DNA of 10,373 nt, taken from NCBI GenBank assembly GCA_003485885.1, contig DNHM01000479.1:1-10373 (forward strand), in the 5' to 3' direction. The position numbers and the translations under genes are program-made. The notes below the pieces were generated by a model that was not told where the DNA came from, did no database searches, and was given only the letters and a program-made list of their open reading frames with translations. Below are positions 1 through 7,156 of this stretch, piece by piece. Source of the DNA: Acidimicrobiaceae bacterium. Its GTDB lineage: Bacteria > Actinomycetota > Acidimicrobiia > Acidimicrobiales > UBA10347. Position 1 is the first letter of the stretch. Each line of letters starts with the position of its first letter.

Positions 1-356
1 ATGATGGCTTCCAGCGCCTCGTCGGTGGTGACGCTGAGCTCGCTCGCTGTCAGGGCAAATCGGTCAGCTGCTTGTTCGATTTGTTCGCTGCGCTGGGCGA
101 CGTCGTGGGCGACCGGGGGAGCGGCGGTGATGCGGGTACCTCGTCGGCCCGCTGCTTCGGCGATCCCTGCGTTGATGAGCTCGCGATAGGCACGGGCGAT
201 GGTGTTGGTCGAGACGTCGAGCTCGTCGGCCAACTGTCGGATCGCCGGCAGACGGTCTCCAGGCGTGAGTCGCCCGGCAGCGACGTGCAACGCCAGCTGG
301 GCTCGAATCTGCTCAAACGGTGGTACCGGGGTCGTGTGATTGAGCCGGATGCGCAT
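1..356 (-). CDS. GntR-family transcriptional regulator, YtrA-like (C-terminal end cut by window edge)
   Basis: A DNA-binding repressor of the GntR superfamily; its target genes cannot be read from the window. The ATG is at 356-354 and 118 codons are visible before the left edge. Residues about 11-78 form a winged helix-turn-helix: the opening PPFEQIRAQLALHVAAG is followed by LTPGDRLPAIRQLADEL and then the recognition-helix segment VSTNTIARAYREL and a wing with GRRGTR. After it only about 40 residues remain, matching the short two-helix tail of the YtrA subfamily (roughly 120-135 residues in total) rather than the long effector domains of FadR or HutC types, so the gene is probably almost complete here. 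YtrA regulators often control ABC transporter genes next to them, which would lie to the left, outside the window. A TACGGT box 7 bases before the ATG suggests a leaderless transcript, and a palindrome at 383-396 overlaps the expected -35 position, fitting autorepression. Confidence 0.88.
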   Translation of the reverse strand, partial: MRIRLNHTTPVPPFEQIRAQLALHVAAGRLTPGDRLPAIRQLADELDVSTNTIARAYRELINAGIAEAAGRRGTRITAAPPVAHDVAQRSEQIEQAADRFALTASELSVTTDEALEAI

Positions 357-363
357 GCCGGAA

Positions 364-369
364 ACCGTA
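364..369 (-). promoter_or_regulatory. -10 box of the GntR gene (leaderless)
   Basis: Read on the minus strand this is TACGGT, matching the actinobacterial TANNNT -10 pattern, and it ends 7 bases before the ATG at 356. No Shine-Dalgarno sequence is present. No good -35 hexamer is seen 17-18 bases upstream; that position is occupied by the palindrome at 383-396. Confidence 0.5.
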
Positions 370-374
370 ACCGA

Positions 375-396
375 ATGTAGTAATGTAGTGCTACAT
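375..396. promoter_or_regulatory. Candidate operator of the GntR/YtrA regulator
   Basis: Three copies of a 6-bp half-site lie together: ATGTAG at 375-380, ATGTAG again at 383-388, and its inverted form CTACAT at 391-396. The last two make the perfect 14-bp dyad ATGTAGTGCTACAT, and the first two are direct repeats 8 bp apart. The dyad covers the -35 position of the leaderless GntR promoter. Small GntR regulators commonly repress their own gene through such palindromes. That this regulator binds here is inference from position. Confidence 0.55.
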
Positions 397-434
397 AGAT
401 GAAGAATTCCTCGGAAATTGTACAAAAGTGCTAG

Positions 435-847
<413 letters not shown>

Positions 848-920
848 CTTCTGTTTCTGGCGATAGTGGCGTGGCGTGGTATGTCGTCGAAAACTGTCAG
901 AAACGTAAAAGGGTCTGGCG

Positions 921-1577
921 GTGCGCCAAACTACAGGGGTGAAACGAGCGCTCGTTGCGGTGATCCTGACTGCACTATTGGCCACGGCGTGTAGCGACGC
1001 GCCGGAACCGGGTGACCTTGCGGCCTTTTGCTCGCTGTTGGAAACCGGTAGTGGACTGACGCCCTCGCCAACAACTGCAGATCTTGAACGACTTGCACTT
1101 GTTGCACCACCCGCTGTTCGCCCCACGATCGAGGCGCTCCAGAATCGGGCTCGCGATTTTGGCGAACTTCTTGCCGAGAATCCGCCCGACCTCGAAGCAC
1201 TCTTCAACGCACGATTTGATCCGCAGGCGAGCCGCGAGCAGGCTGCGCTCGATCGGTATGCGTTGAGCAGCTGTGGCATTGCGGCCGACCGGCCAGCGCC
1301 AACTCGTTGGAACAGCTTCGTGCAAGACAACTACGCCGACGCCGGGTGGAGCGATCTTGTTACTGCGCAATTCGTCGTCGACTCAGAGCGTATTGAAACC
1401 GCAACTGTTGTCTTTGCGCAGACGCCCGAACCATTGAGCCTTGTCGAGGACGTCTGTCGTTCGATGTCGGAGTTCCTGACCGCCGACGGCGCCGACCCTG
1501 GCCGTGTCCAGGTTGTGGTCGGGTCCGTGATCGCATTGGAATACGACTCGCCTAACGGGCTCTGCCGGCTGCCCTGA
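921..1577 (+). CDS. Putative lipoprotein of unknown function
   Basis: A secreted, probably membrane-anchored protein of 218 residues that I do not recognise. The N-terminus has basic residues K8 R9, a hydrophobic stretch ALVAVILTALL and a lipobox ATAC with the lipidated cysteine at C24. The mature part starts SDAPEPGDLAAFC and holds four further cysteines, C37, C118, C179 and C215, which could make two disulfides. Two segments are apparent: about 30-125 (FCSLL to SSCG), a pattern resembling small actinobacterial lipoproteins with a helical Cys-bounded domain, and about 130-218, beginning WNSFVQDNYADAGW. The GTG at 921 is chosen because AAAAGGG lies 7 bases upstream; the GTG at 939 would also leave a full signal peptide but has no well spaced ribosome site. 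It follows the PII gene by 87 bp; a functional link is not evident. Confidence 0.75.
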   Translation: MRQTTGVKRALVAVILTALLATACSDAPEPGDLAAFCSLLETGSGLTPSPTTADLERLALVAPPAVRPTIEALQNRARDFGELLAENPPDLEALFNARFDPQASREQAALDRYALSSCGIAADRPAPTRWNSFVQDNYADAGWSDLVTAQFVVDSERIETATVVFAQTPEPLSLVEDVCRSMSEFLTADGADPGRVQVVVGSVIALEYDSPNGLCRLP

Positions 1578-1629
1578 CTAGTAACGCTGTCTAGTATCGC
1601 TGACTAGTATCGCTTTCTAGTATCACGGT
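1578..1629 (+). repeat. Four tandem 13-bp repeats (CTAGTATCGCTGT consensus)
   Basis: Units run 1578-1590, 1591-1603, 1604-1616 and 1617-1629 without spacers. They differ from the consensus at 1, 1, 1 and 2 positions (47 of 52 bases agree); the first seven bases CTAGTAT are nearly invariant. The array begins directly after the lipoprotein stop codon and ends 23 bp before the ferredoxin ATG. Units 2-4 each contain TAGTAT, which fits the TANNNT -10 pattern, so the array could carry promoter elements, a regulator's repeated binding sites, or be a simple slipped duplication. Confidence 0.9.
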
Positions 1630-1652
1630 TCAGTAGACCAGAGGGATTGAAG

Positions 1653-1862
1653 ATGAGTTTCAAAGTTGTTGTCGACTACGACCTGTGTGAGAGCAATGCC
1701 ATTTGCATGCAGATCGCACCCGATGTTTTTGAGGTCCGCGATGATGACTTCTTGTACCTGCTGACCGATACTCCTGAAGAAGACCAGCGAGCCAAGGTCG
1801 AAGAGTCGGTGCAACGTTGCCCGAAGCAGGCAATCGCTATTGCCGACGACTCCGAGGAATAA
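1653..1862 (+). CDS. Single-cluster ferredoxin, 3Fe-4S type (P450-type)
   Basis: A 69-residue soluble electron carrier of the kind that feeds cytochrome P450s and related oxygenases in actinobacteria. Cluster ligands are C12 and C18 in CESNAIC and C56 in RCPKQAI. In 4Fe-4S ferredoxins the position midway between the first two, residue 15, is a cysteine; here it is Asn, which points to a 3Fe-4S cluster or an unusual ligand, as in many mycobacterial P450 ferredoxins. Acidic residues are abundant, including DDD at 30-32 and the DDSEE tail, typical of docking to a reductase. The ATG at 1653 has GAGGG seven bases upstream; the in-frame TTG at 1647 is less likely. The FAD reductase gene starts 49 bp downstream, almost certainly in one operon. 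No P450 is in the window. Confidence 0.92.
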   Translation: MSFKVVVDYDLCESNAICMQIAPDVFEVRDDDFLYLLTDTPEEDQRAKVEESVQRCPKQAIAIADDSEE

Positions 1863-1911
1863 CCAAGGCGCGGTAGCGAGGCCGATGCACACCTACGACG
1901 AGGTCAGCTGA

Positions 1912-3099
1912 ATGAAGTCAATCGCCGTTGTCGGCGCATCTCTGGCTGGTCTCCGAGCCGCCGAGACACTCCGAGCCGAAGGATTCGACGGAGTTCTCCA
2001 CCTGGTCGGAGACGAGGTCCATCGTCCCTATGATCGCCCGCCGCTGTCGAAACAGGTGTTGTCAGGCGACTGGGATGTCGAACGAGTGTGGCTGTCCGCC
2101 GACGAAAAGTTTGATGCGCTCAACCTGACCACACATTTGGGCGATGCCGCCGTCTCGTTTGACGCAGCAGCCCTGGCTGTCACCTTGGCGTCTGGCACCG
2201 TTCTCGACGTCGACGGCGTTGTGATCACCACCGGCGCACGGACCCGCACCATTGGCGGTCCCATGCCGGGCGTGTACACACTGCGCACGCTCGATGATGC
2301 CCAAGCAATCCGGGCTGCGTTCGAAAAACAACCGTCCAGGGTGGTGGTTATCGGCGCCGGGTTCATCGGGGCAGAAGTCGCTGCCAGTGCCCGAGGGCTC
2401 GGTCTCGACGTCACGATGCTCGAAATGGCAGAAGCTCCCTTCGAGCGATCCCTGGGCGCCGACATGGGAGCTGTTCTCGCCGATGTCCATCGAGACCATG
2501 GCGTTGATCTGCGGCTTGGTGTTGGCTGCGAAGCCATCCTTGGTGACGAACACGTCACCGGAATCCGACTCACCGACGGCTCCGAGATCGAAACCGAACT
2601 CGTTGTCGTCGGTATTGGCGTGATCCCGAACGTCGAGTGGCTCGACGGAAGCGGCCTGACGATCGACAACGGCGTGGTGTGTGACACAACATCGCTTGCA
2701 GCGCCCGGGGTCGTCGCCGCTGGCGACGTAGCTCAATGGCACAACGGCCACTTCGATGAAACCATGCGGGTTGAGCACTGGGATAACGCGATCACCCAGG
2801 CCGCCCACGCCGCCAAACGGCTGCTGCATGGCGCATCTGTCGGCCCATACGAGCCGGTCCCTTGGTTCTGGAGCGATCAGTACGACCGCAAGATCCAACT
2901 TGCGGGGCGCACCACGGACTTCGATGCGTTCCAGATCGTTGACGGCGACATCGAGAGCCGTAAGTTCGCAGCGATCTATGGCCGCAATGGTGTCATCGTG
3001 GCGGTACTCGGGTTCAACCGTCCTCGCCATGTCATGCGGTATCGCGGGCTGATTGATATGAAGACATCATGGGCCGACGCGCTCGCTGCCGAATTCTGA
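1912..3099 (+). CDS. FAD-dependent NAD(P)H ferredoxin reductase
   Basis: A 395-residue flavoprotein of the class that passes electrons from NADH to a ferredoxin, in the family of P450 and Rieske dioxygenase reductases (putidaredoxin, rhodocoxin, BphA4 types, about 400 residues). The FAD Rossmann motif is GASLAG (8-13), followed by RPYDRPPLSK (38-47), a hallmark of this family. A second Rossmann fold has GAGFIG (148-153) and ends its second strand in E171 (MLEMAEAP), an acidic residue expected to favour NADH over NADPH. GVIPN (236-240) and AAGDV (269-273) complete the FAD site, and HWDNA plus FWSDQYDRKIQLAG (about 289-332) mark the C-terminal reductase domain. GAGG-like GAGG at 1900-1903 sits eight bases before the ATG. 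The partner is presumably the ferredoxin encoded just upstream; the final acceptor is unknown. Confidence 0.94.
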   Translation: MKSIAVVGASLAGLRAAETLRAEGFDGVLHLVGDEVHRPYDRPPLSKQVLSGDWDVERVWLSADEKFDALNLTTHLGDAAVSFDAAALAVTLASGTVLDVDGVVITTGARTRTIGGPMPGVYTLRTLDDAQAIRAAFEKQPSRVVVIGAGFIGAEVAASARGLGLDVTMLEMAEAPFERSLGADMGAVLADVHRDHGVDLRLGVGCEAILGDEHVTGIRLTDGSEIETELVVVGIGVIPNVEWLDGSGLTIDNGVVCDTTSLAAPGVVAAGDVAQWHNGHFDETMRVEHWDNAITQAAHAAKRLLHGASVGPYEPVPWFWSDQYDRKIQLAGRTTDFDAFQIVDGDIESRKFAAIYGRNGVIVAVLGFNRPRHVMRYRGLIDMKTSWADALAAEF

Positions 3100-3605
3100 C
3101 CTCTCACCAAAAGTCGCTCGCCGCGGCCACAGTGCTCATGGCGACATTGCTATTTGCGTCATGCGGTGTTGACCGCACCCTCGACGGCACCCAACTCGAA
3201 GCCGACATTGGTGCCCAACTGCTTCCGCAATATCCAGGCGCAATCCGATCGATCTCATGTCCTAACAGTGCTGATCCTCAACCCGGCCAGTCAATTCTTT
3301 GCGTCGCAACGCTCGGTGGCCAGGTCATCGACGTGAACGTCGAGCTTGGGGGCACGGCTGAAGCCTTGACAACAACCGCCACCGTCGATGCGCGTTTCGT
3401 GGCAGTGAACGAGGTGGCTGCGTTGCTGGCTGCGACGTTTGGCGACGAAGTTGGCTCGGTCACGAGCGTCGATTGCGGGCAGCCCGTGATGGCGCTCGCC
3501 ACCGACGAATCAGTGCCCTGCGAGGCAACGGATCCGTCGGGTATCACCCGTACCTTCGACGTCAAGATCGACGAGGCTGGCCTCGTCACGCTGAACCTGC
3601 GATGA
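3069..3605 (+). CDS. Lipoprotein with two DUF4333-like domains
   Basis: A 178-residue exported lipoprotein, typical of actinobacteria and of unknown function. Residues 1-31 form a signal peptide (basic start, hydrophobic LAAATVLMATLLFAS) and C32 is the lipidated cysteine. The mature part carries two similar units of about 65-70 residues: the first around 38-107 with C64 and C78, the second around 112-178 with C136 and C151. In each, a helix with a Leu/Phe-rich LL...F or Y pattern leads to a Cys, about 14 residues, a second Cys, then a beta hairpin (VIDVNVEL; TFDVKID), as in DUF4333. The ATG at 3069 overlaps the reductase gene by 31 bp; later starts (3132, 3138) would destroy the signal peptide. 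GAAG five bases upstream is a weak ribosome site, so translational coupling to the reductase is likely. Confidence 0.82.
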   Translation: MGRRARCRILTSHQKSLAAATVLMATLLFASCGVDRTLDGTQLEADIGAQLLPQYPGAIRSISCPNSADPQPGQSILCVATLGGQVIDVNVELGGTAEALTTTATVDARFVAVNEVAALLAATFGDEVGSVTSVDCGQPVMALATDESVPCEATDPSGITRTFDVKIDEAGLVTLNLR

Positions 3606-3624
3606 ACGAACGCTCACACGATGG

Positions 3625-6147
3625 TTAGTGCTCGGATGACTCGGTGGCGAGACGCTGCTTGAGCGCGTGGTGGATGTCGAGCCGTTCTCGATGTTGTAGA
3701 ACCGAGAGTTTGGCCTGAGGCACCTCATGGCCGTCGAGGAAGGCGTGTACTGCTGGTACGTCGCCATGCTCAAGCCATTCGACACCACCAAGCATGCGGC
3801 CAACGGCATTGTCGGGCACCGTGTCGATGATGCGATCCCAGTTCTTGGTGATGAACGACCAGACGTAGGATCCATGCCACCGGTTCCCAACCGCGAGTCC
3901 GAGCATGAAGGCAGCATCTTGGTTGCGGATGCTGCCGTCGAGCGTGCGTTCGCACAAGTCGGCAATGGCAGAAGCATCGTCGAAACGACTCAGCGAGAAC
4001 ATGTAACGCCGTTCGACCTGCGGCGATGTCGCAGCTTGGAAACGGGCGAAGACCTCGTCGTAGTCCTGGCGTGTTCCGGTCGACGCGATCACTCGAGTGG
4101 CGGCACTCTCGATGCTCGCATTCGTGGTCTCAATCGAACCATCGAAGATCTGGCGAGCATGGTCGATGACTGCCTGTTCCCGGCTTAACGAACCGAGCGA
4201 GCTGTAGAGCGAAGCCCGCACCTCGTTGACCAGTGGATCGTCTTCGTCATCGGCACGGTCGAAACCCAAGGTCGCAAGCTGAGGGCCAGCGATTTCGGCC
4301 CAGATTTTTCCGAATGCCGCCTGCTCATCTCGGGTGTTACTGGCATGGGCGATGGTCGAGAAGCCACTGGACAGGGTCGACCAGACCGGAGGGCTGGTCT
4401 CGCCGTCGAGAGCTCGCGCTAGCCGGACATAGTCAGCAACGGTGCGCCTGCCAGCTAACACCAGGTCGAACTCGTCGTCGAATAGCCGATGTCGCTGACC
4501 ACCGGTGAGGCCCATAAGCCCATCGGCGAGTCGGGCAGACAAGGCTGTGTCGTATTGCACTCGAAAGAAGCCGTGACTATGGGGGTCGATAATGATCGAG
4601 GCGTCGTCGCTGTTGAGTTGGACACGGGCTTGGGGAGTCATCAGGACTCGATCGTCAACTCCGTTGACCTGGACGGTCAACGGAACATGCCAATCGGCGG
4701 TGGGAGCGGCGTCGGGTTTGTTGATCAGACGGAAGATCTGTTGATCGAGTATCAATTGGCCATCAGCCACGGATGCATCAACGAGCGGGAAACCACCTTG
4801 GTAAATCCACTCGTGCATGATCTGGTCCACAGGTAAATCGGTCGCTGATCCGATTGCGTTCCACAGATCGCTGGTAACCGTGTTGCCGTAGGCATGGGTC
4901 GTCATATAACTGCGGATGCCGTCGCGGAATTTGTCGGCTCCCACGAACTGTTCGAGCATGCGCACAACTGCAGCGCCCTTTTCGTAGGTCAAGACGTCGT
5001 ACATGCCCTCGGCATCGGCGGGGGATTCGACTACGAACTCGATGGCACGGGTGCTGTGCAAACAATCGACGTGATACGCCGATGAACGATCGACAGCGAA
5101 ACCTTCCCAGACCTTCCAGTCGGGGCGATACGCATCGGTGGCCGAGGTCTCCATGAACGTGGCGAAGGCTTCTTTGAGCCACAGACCTTCCCACCACTGC
5201 ATGGTCACCAGGTTGCCGAACCACATATGGGCCAGTTCATGTGCGATCACAGCGACCGAGCGTTGTTGCTCTGGTTGCGTCGTGGTCTCGGGGTCGACGA
5301 GCAGAAGTACTTCGCGGAAGGTCACACAGCCGGTGTTCTCCATTGCTCCGAACGCAAAGTCGGGAATCGCGAGAAGATCGATCTTGTCGCCGAAGTACGG
5401 CACGCCGAAGTAGTCGGTGAGCCAACGCAAACAGAACGCGGCGGCATCGTGGGCGAAACCGATCTGATCACCTTGACCAGGACGGTGGATGATGCGGACC
5501 GGGACACCATCGACGTCGATCGACGGTGACGCTTCCATCTCACCAACCATGAACGCAAGCAAGTAGGTGGACATCAGCGGTGTTGGTGCGTAGTCGACCT
5601 GTATCCAGCCATTGGCCAGGTCAGTTCGGTTGGTCTCGGCCATGGCAGAGATCGCCAACATGTGGCCGGGGACCTCAAGAGTGACCTGGAAGACGGCCTT
5701 GCGGTCAGGTTCGTCCCAGCACGGAAAACAACGCCGGGCGTTGGTCGACTCGAATTGTGTGGTGGCGATGGTGTGTTCGTTGCCTGCGTCGTCGGTGAAT
5801 GTGCTGCGGTAAAAGCCGCGCAGCTTGTCGTTCAAGATGCCGTCGAACGTAATGACAATCTGGAACTCGCCACGAGACACGGCTGTGTCAACTGTCAGGT
5901 ACAGCCGTTCGGACTCTTCGTCGAGCCGCACAGCAGCGGACTGCACGACAGTGCCGTGGCGCACCGTGGCTTCGGTGATCGTGAGTTCGATCGAGTTGAG
6001 CACAATCTCGGTAACCGGCTGGTCTGCGGTGGCTTGAATCGTGACCGATCCGCTGAACTCTGCTGCCTCGATGTCTGGCCGAAGGCGGACGAGATACTCG
6101 GTTGGCGAGATAGTCCGAGGCAAACGATGTTGGTTGATGCTTTCCAC
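3625..6147 (-). CDS. pepN: Aminopeptidase N (M1 family zinc metallopeptidase)
   Basis: Cytosolic zinc enzyme that removes N-terminal residues from peptides during protein turnover. At 840 residues it is full length. The conserved beta-saddle domain begins at RLPRTISPTEY (8-18). The substrate-binding GAMEN is at 267-271. The zinc site is HELAH (303-307) with E326 eighteen residues after H307 in WLKEAFA; E304 is the catalytic base and Y388 in TYEKG the transition-state tyrosine. Q131 in TTQFES fits the S1-pocket glutamine. The part after about 530 is the helical ERAP1-like C-terminal domain. The start is a GTG; no alternative start exists upstream in frame and the next Met is residue 163, so the start is well fixed. 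No ribosome site precedes it; TACGCT ends six bases before, suggesting a leaderless mRNA. It diverges from the PfkB gene across 28 bp and converges on the DUF4333 gene across 19 bp. Confidence 0.97.
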   Translation of the reverse strand: MESINQHRLPRTISPTEYLVRLRPDIEAAEFSGSVTIQATADQPVTEIVLNSIELTITEATVRHGTVVQSAAVRLDEESERLYLTVDTAVSRGEFQIVITFDGILNDKLRGFYRSTFTDDAGNEHTIATTQFESTNARRCFPCWDEPDRKAVFQVTLEVPGHMLAISAMAETNRTDLANGWIQVDYAPTPLMSTYLLAFMVGEMEASPSIDVDGVPVRIIHRPGQGDQIGFAHDAAAFCLRWLTDYFGVPYFGDKIDLLAIPDFAFGAMENTGCVTFREVLLLVDPETTTQPEQQRSVAVIAHELAHMWFGNLVTMQWWEGLWLKEAFATFMETSATDAYRPDWKVWEGFAVDRSSAYHVDCLHSTRAIEFVVESPADAEGMYDVLTYEKGAAVVRMLEQFVGADKFRDGIRSYMTTHAYGNTVTSDLWNAIGSATDLPVDQIMHEWIYQGGFPLVDASVADGQLILDQQIFRLINKPDAAPTADWHVPLTVQVNGVDDRVLMTPQARVQLNSDDASIIIDPHSHGFFRVQYDTALSARLADGLMGLTGGQRHRLFDDEFDLVLAGRRTVADYVRLARALDGETSPPVWSTLSSGFSTIAHASNTRDEQAAFGKIWAEIAGPQLATLGFDRADDEDDPLVNEVRASLYSSLGSLSREQAVIDHARQIFDGSIETTNASIESAATRVIASTGTRQDYDEVFARFQAATSPQVERRYMFSLSRFDDASAIADLCERTLDGSIRNQDAAFMLGLAVGNRWHGSYVWSFITKNWDRIIDTVPDNAVGRMLGGVEWLEHGDVPAVHAFLDGHEVPQAKLSVLQHRERLDIHHALKQRLATESSEH

Positions 6148-6169
6148 ACGCCAAGCGTACGGGTACGGT
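6141..6169 (+). promoter_or_regulatory. Leaderless promoter of the PfkB kinase gene
   Basis: The -10 box is TACGGT at 6164-6169, six bases before the GTG at 6176. The -35 candidate is TTTCCA at 6141-6146 (four of six bases match TTGACA) with a 17-bp spacer. The -35 lies inside the start of pepN and overlaps its start codon. The arrangement predicts that transcription starts at the first base of the kinase start codon. Confidence 0.5.
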
Positions 6170-6182
6170 GCCGCCGTGGCAG
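6154..6182 (-). promoter_or_regulatory. Leaderless promoter of pepN
   Basis: On the minus strand the -10 box is TACGCT at 6159-6154, six bases before the GTG at 6147. The -35 candidate is CTGCCA at 6182-6177 (four of six match TTGACA), also with a 17-bp spacer. The -35 overlaps the kinase start codon. It mirrors the kinase promoter about the point 6161.5. Confidence 0.5.
6156..6167. repeat. 12-bp dyad at the centre of the divergent promoter
   Basis: CGTAC at 6156-6160 and its inverted copy GTACG at 6163-6167 flank GG. Each arm supplies the first bases of one -10 box. The centre (6161.5) is exactly midway between the two GTG start codons. Confidence 0.8.
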
Positions 6183-7156
6183 ATATCAGTTATGACGTCG
6201 TCGGAATCGGAAATGCGATTGTCGACGTAATTTCTCAACAGGGCGATGACTTCATCGACTCCTATGGGTTAACCAAGGGCGCCATGGTGCTCATCGATGC
6301 AGAGCGAGCCGTTGAGCTCTACGACGCCATGGACGTGATGACCGAAACGTCTGGTGGTTCAGCCAGCAACACCATGGTCGGTGTGGCTTCCTTCGGAGGC
6401 ACCGCGTCGTTCATCGGCAAGGTTGCCGACGACGAGTTAGGCAAGGTCTTTGGTGAGGCCTCCGAGGCGAGTGGTGTCGGTTTCACCGTGCAACCAGGAA
6501 CCAGTGGTGAACCAACCGGCCGCTCGATGGTAATCGTGACTCCCGATGCAGAACGCACCATGAATACTTTTCTGGGAGCAGCGACCACGTTGTATCGCAG
6601 CGATATCCCCGAAGACATCGTGTCCGCCAGCCAATACCTCTTCTGCGAGGGGTACATCTGGGACATCGACGTGACCAAGGACGCAATCCGCCACGCCATC
6701 CAGATAGCAGAGCGGGCAGGGCGCAAGATCTCCTTCACCCTCAGCGATTCGTTCTGTGTCGAACGGCACTTTGACGAATGGCACGAGCTGGTCGACAACG
6801 ACATCGACGTGCTGTTTGGTAACGAGGAAGAGTTGATGACGCTGACGAGGGCCAATAGCCACGCTGAGGCCGTCGAGATGGTCCGAGGCCGGTGCGAGAT
6901 CTTGTGCGCGACCAAGGGCCCCGAGGGATCACTTATCGTGACCGCCGACGAGACCATAGAAATTCCCCCGGTGCCGGTGCCCCACGTTGTCGACACGACT
7001 GGTGCAGGTGACCAGTACGCCGCAGGGGTGCTGTTTGGTCTGGCTAGGGGCATGAGTCTGTTCGACGCTGGCATGCTCGGCTCCAAAGCCGCAGCCGAGG
7101 TTATCTCACACATGGGAGCGCGCCCGTTGCGTCCCCTGAGCGACTTCCTGGGCTAA
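6176..7156 (+). CDS. PfkB-family carbohydrate/nucleoside kinase (adenosine kinase-like)
   Basis: A 326-residue ribokinase-fold enzyme that transfers phosphate from ATP to a sugar or nucleoside hydroxyl. The start YDVVGIGNAIVDVI, the LTKGAMVLID segment and the ending AAAEVISHMGARP closely follow the bacterial PfkB group annotated as adenosine kinases in alphaproteobacteria and others, so a nucleoside substrate is the best guess. SGGSASNTMVG (59-69) is the substrate-side glycine motif, GNEEE with N216 and E219 fits the NxxE magnesium motif, and DTTGAGDQYAAG (273-284) is the second PfkB signature with catalytic base D279. The GTG at 6176 fits the family N-terminus; the upstream ATG codons (6041, 6137) would run into pepN and have no ribosome site. 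The next gene overlaps its stop codon by one base (TAATG). Pseudouridine, ribose or inosine kinase activity cannot be excluded, particularly given psuG nearby. Confidence 0.9.
   Translation: MADISYDVVGIGNAIVDVISQQGDDFIDSYGLTKGAMVLIDAERAVELYDAMDVMTETSGGSASNTMVGVASFGGTASFIGKVADDELGKVFGEASEASGVGFTVQPGTSGEPTGRSMVIVTPDAERTMNTFLGAATTLYRSDIPEDIVSASQYLFCEGYIWDIDVTKDAIRHAIQIAERAGRKISFTLSDSFCVERHFDEWHELVDNDIDVLFGNEEELMTLTRANSHAEAVEMVRGRCEILCATKGPEGSLIVTADETIEIPPVPVPHVVDTTGAGDQYAAGVLFGLARGMSLFDAGMLGSKAAAEVISHMGARPLRPLSDFLG

Noticed and set aside
1578..1629. CRISPR array
   Set aside because: Units are 13 bp and directly adjacent with no unique spacers, and no cas genes are nearby.
2062..3030. 322-residue open frame on the minus strand under the ferredoxin reductase
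   Set aside because: It is opposite a clear flavoprotein gene with all motifs, and its own translation shows no recognisable domain; it is a frame shadow of GC-rich coding DNA.
6041..6175. Longer start for the PfkB kinase (ATG at 6041 or 6137)
   Set aside because: It would overlap pepN, has no ribosome site, and the family begins at YDVVGIGNA, matching the GTG at 6176.
5662..6195. 177-residue plus-strand frame opposite the start of pepN
   Set aside because: Shadow of the aminopeptidase gene, with no family features.
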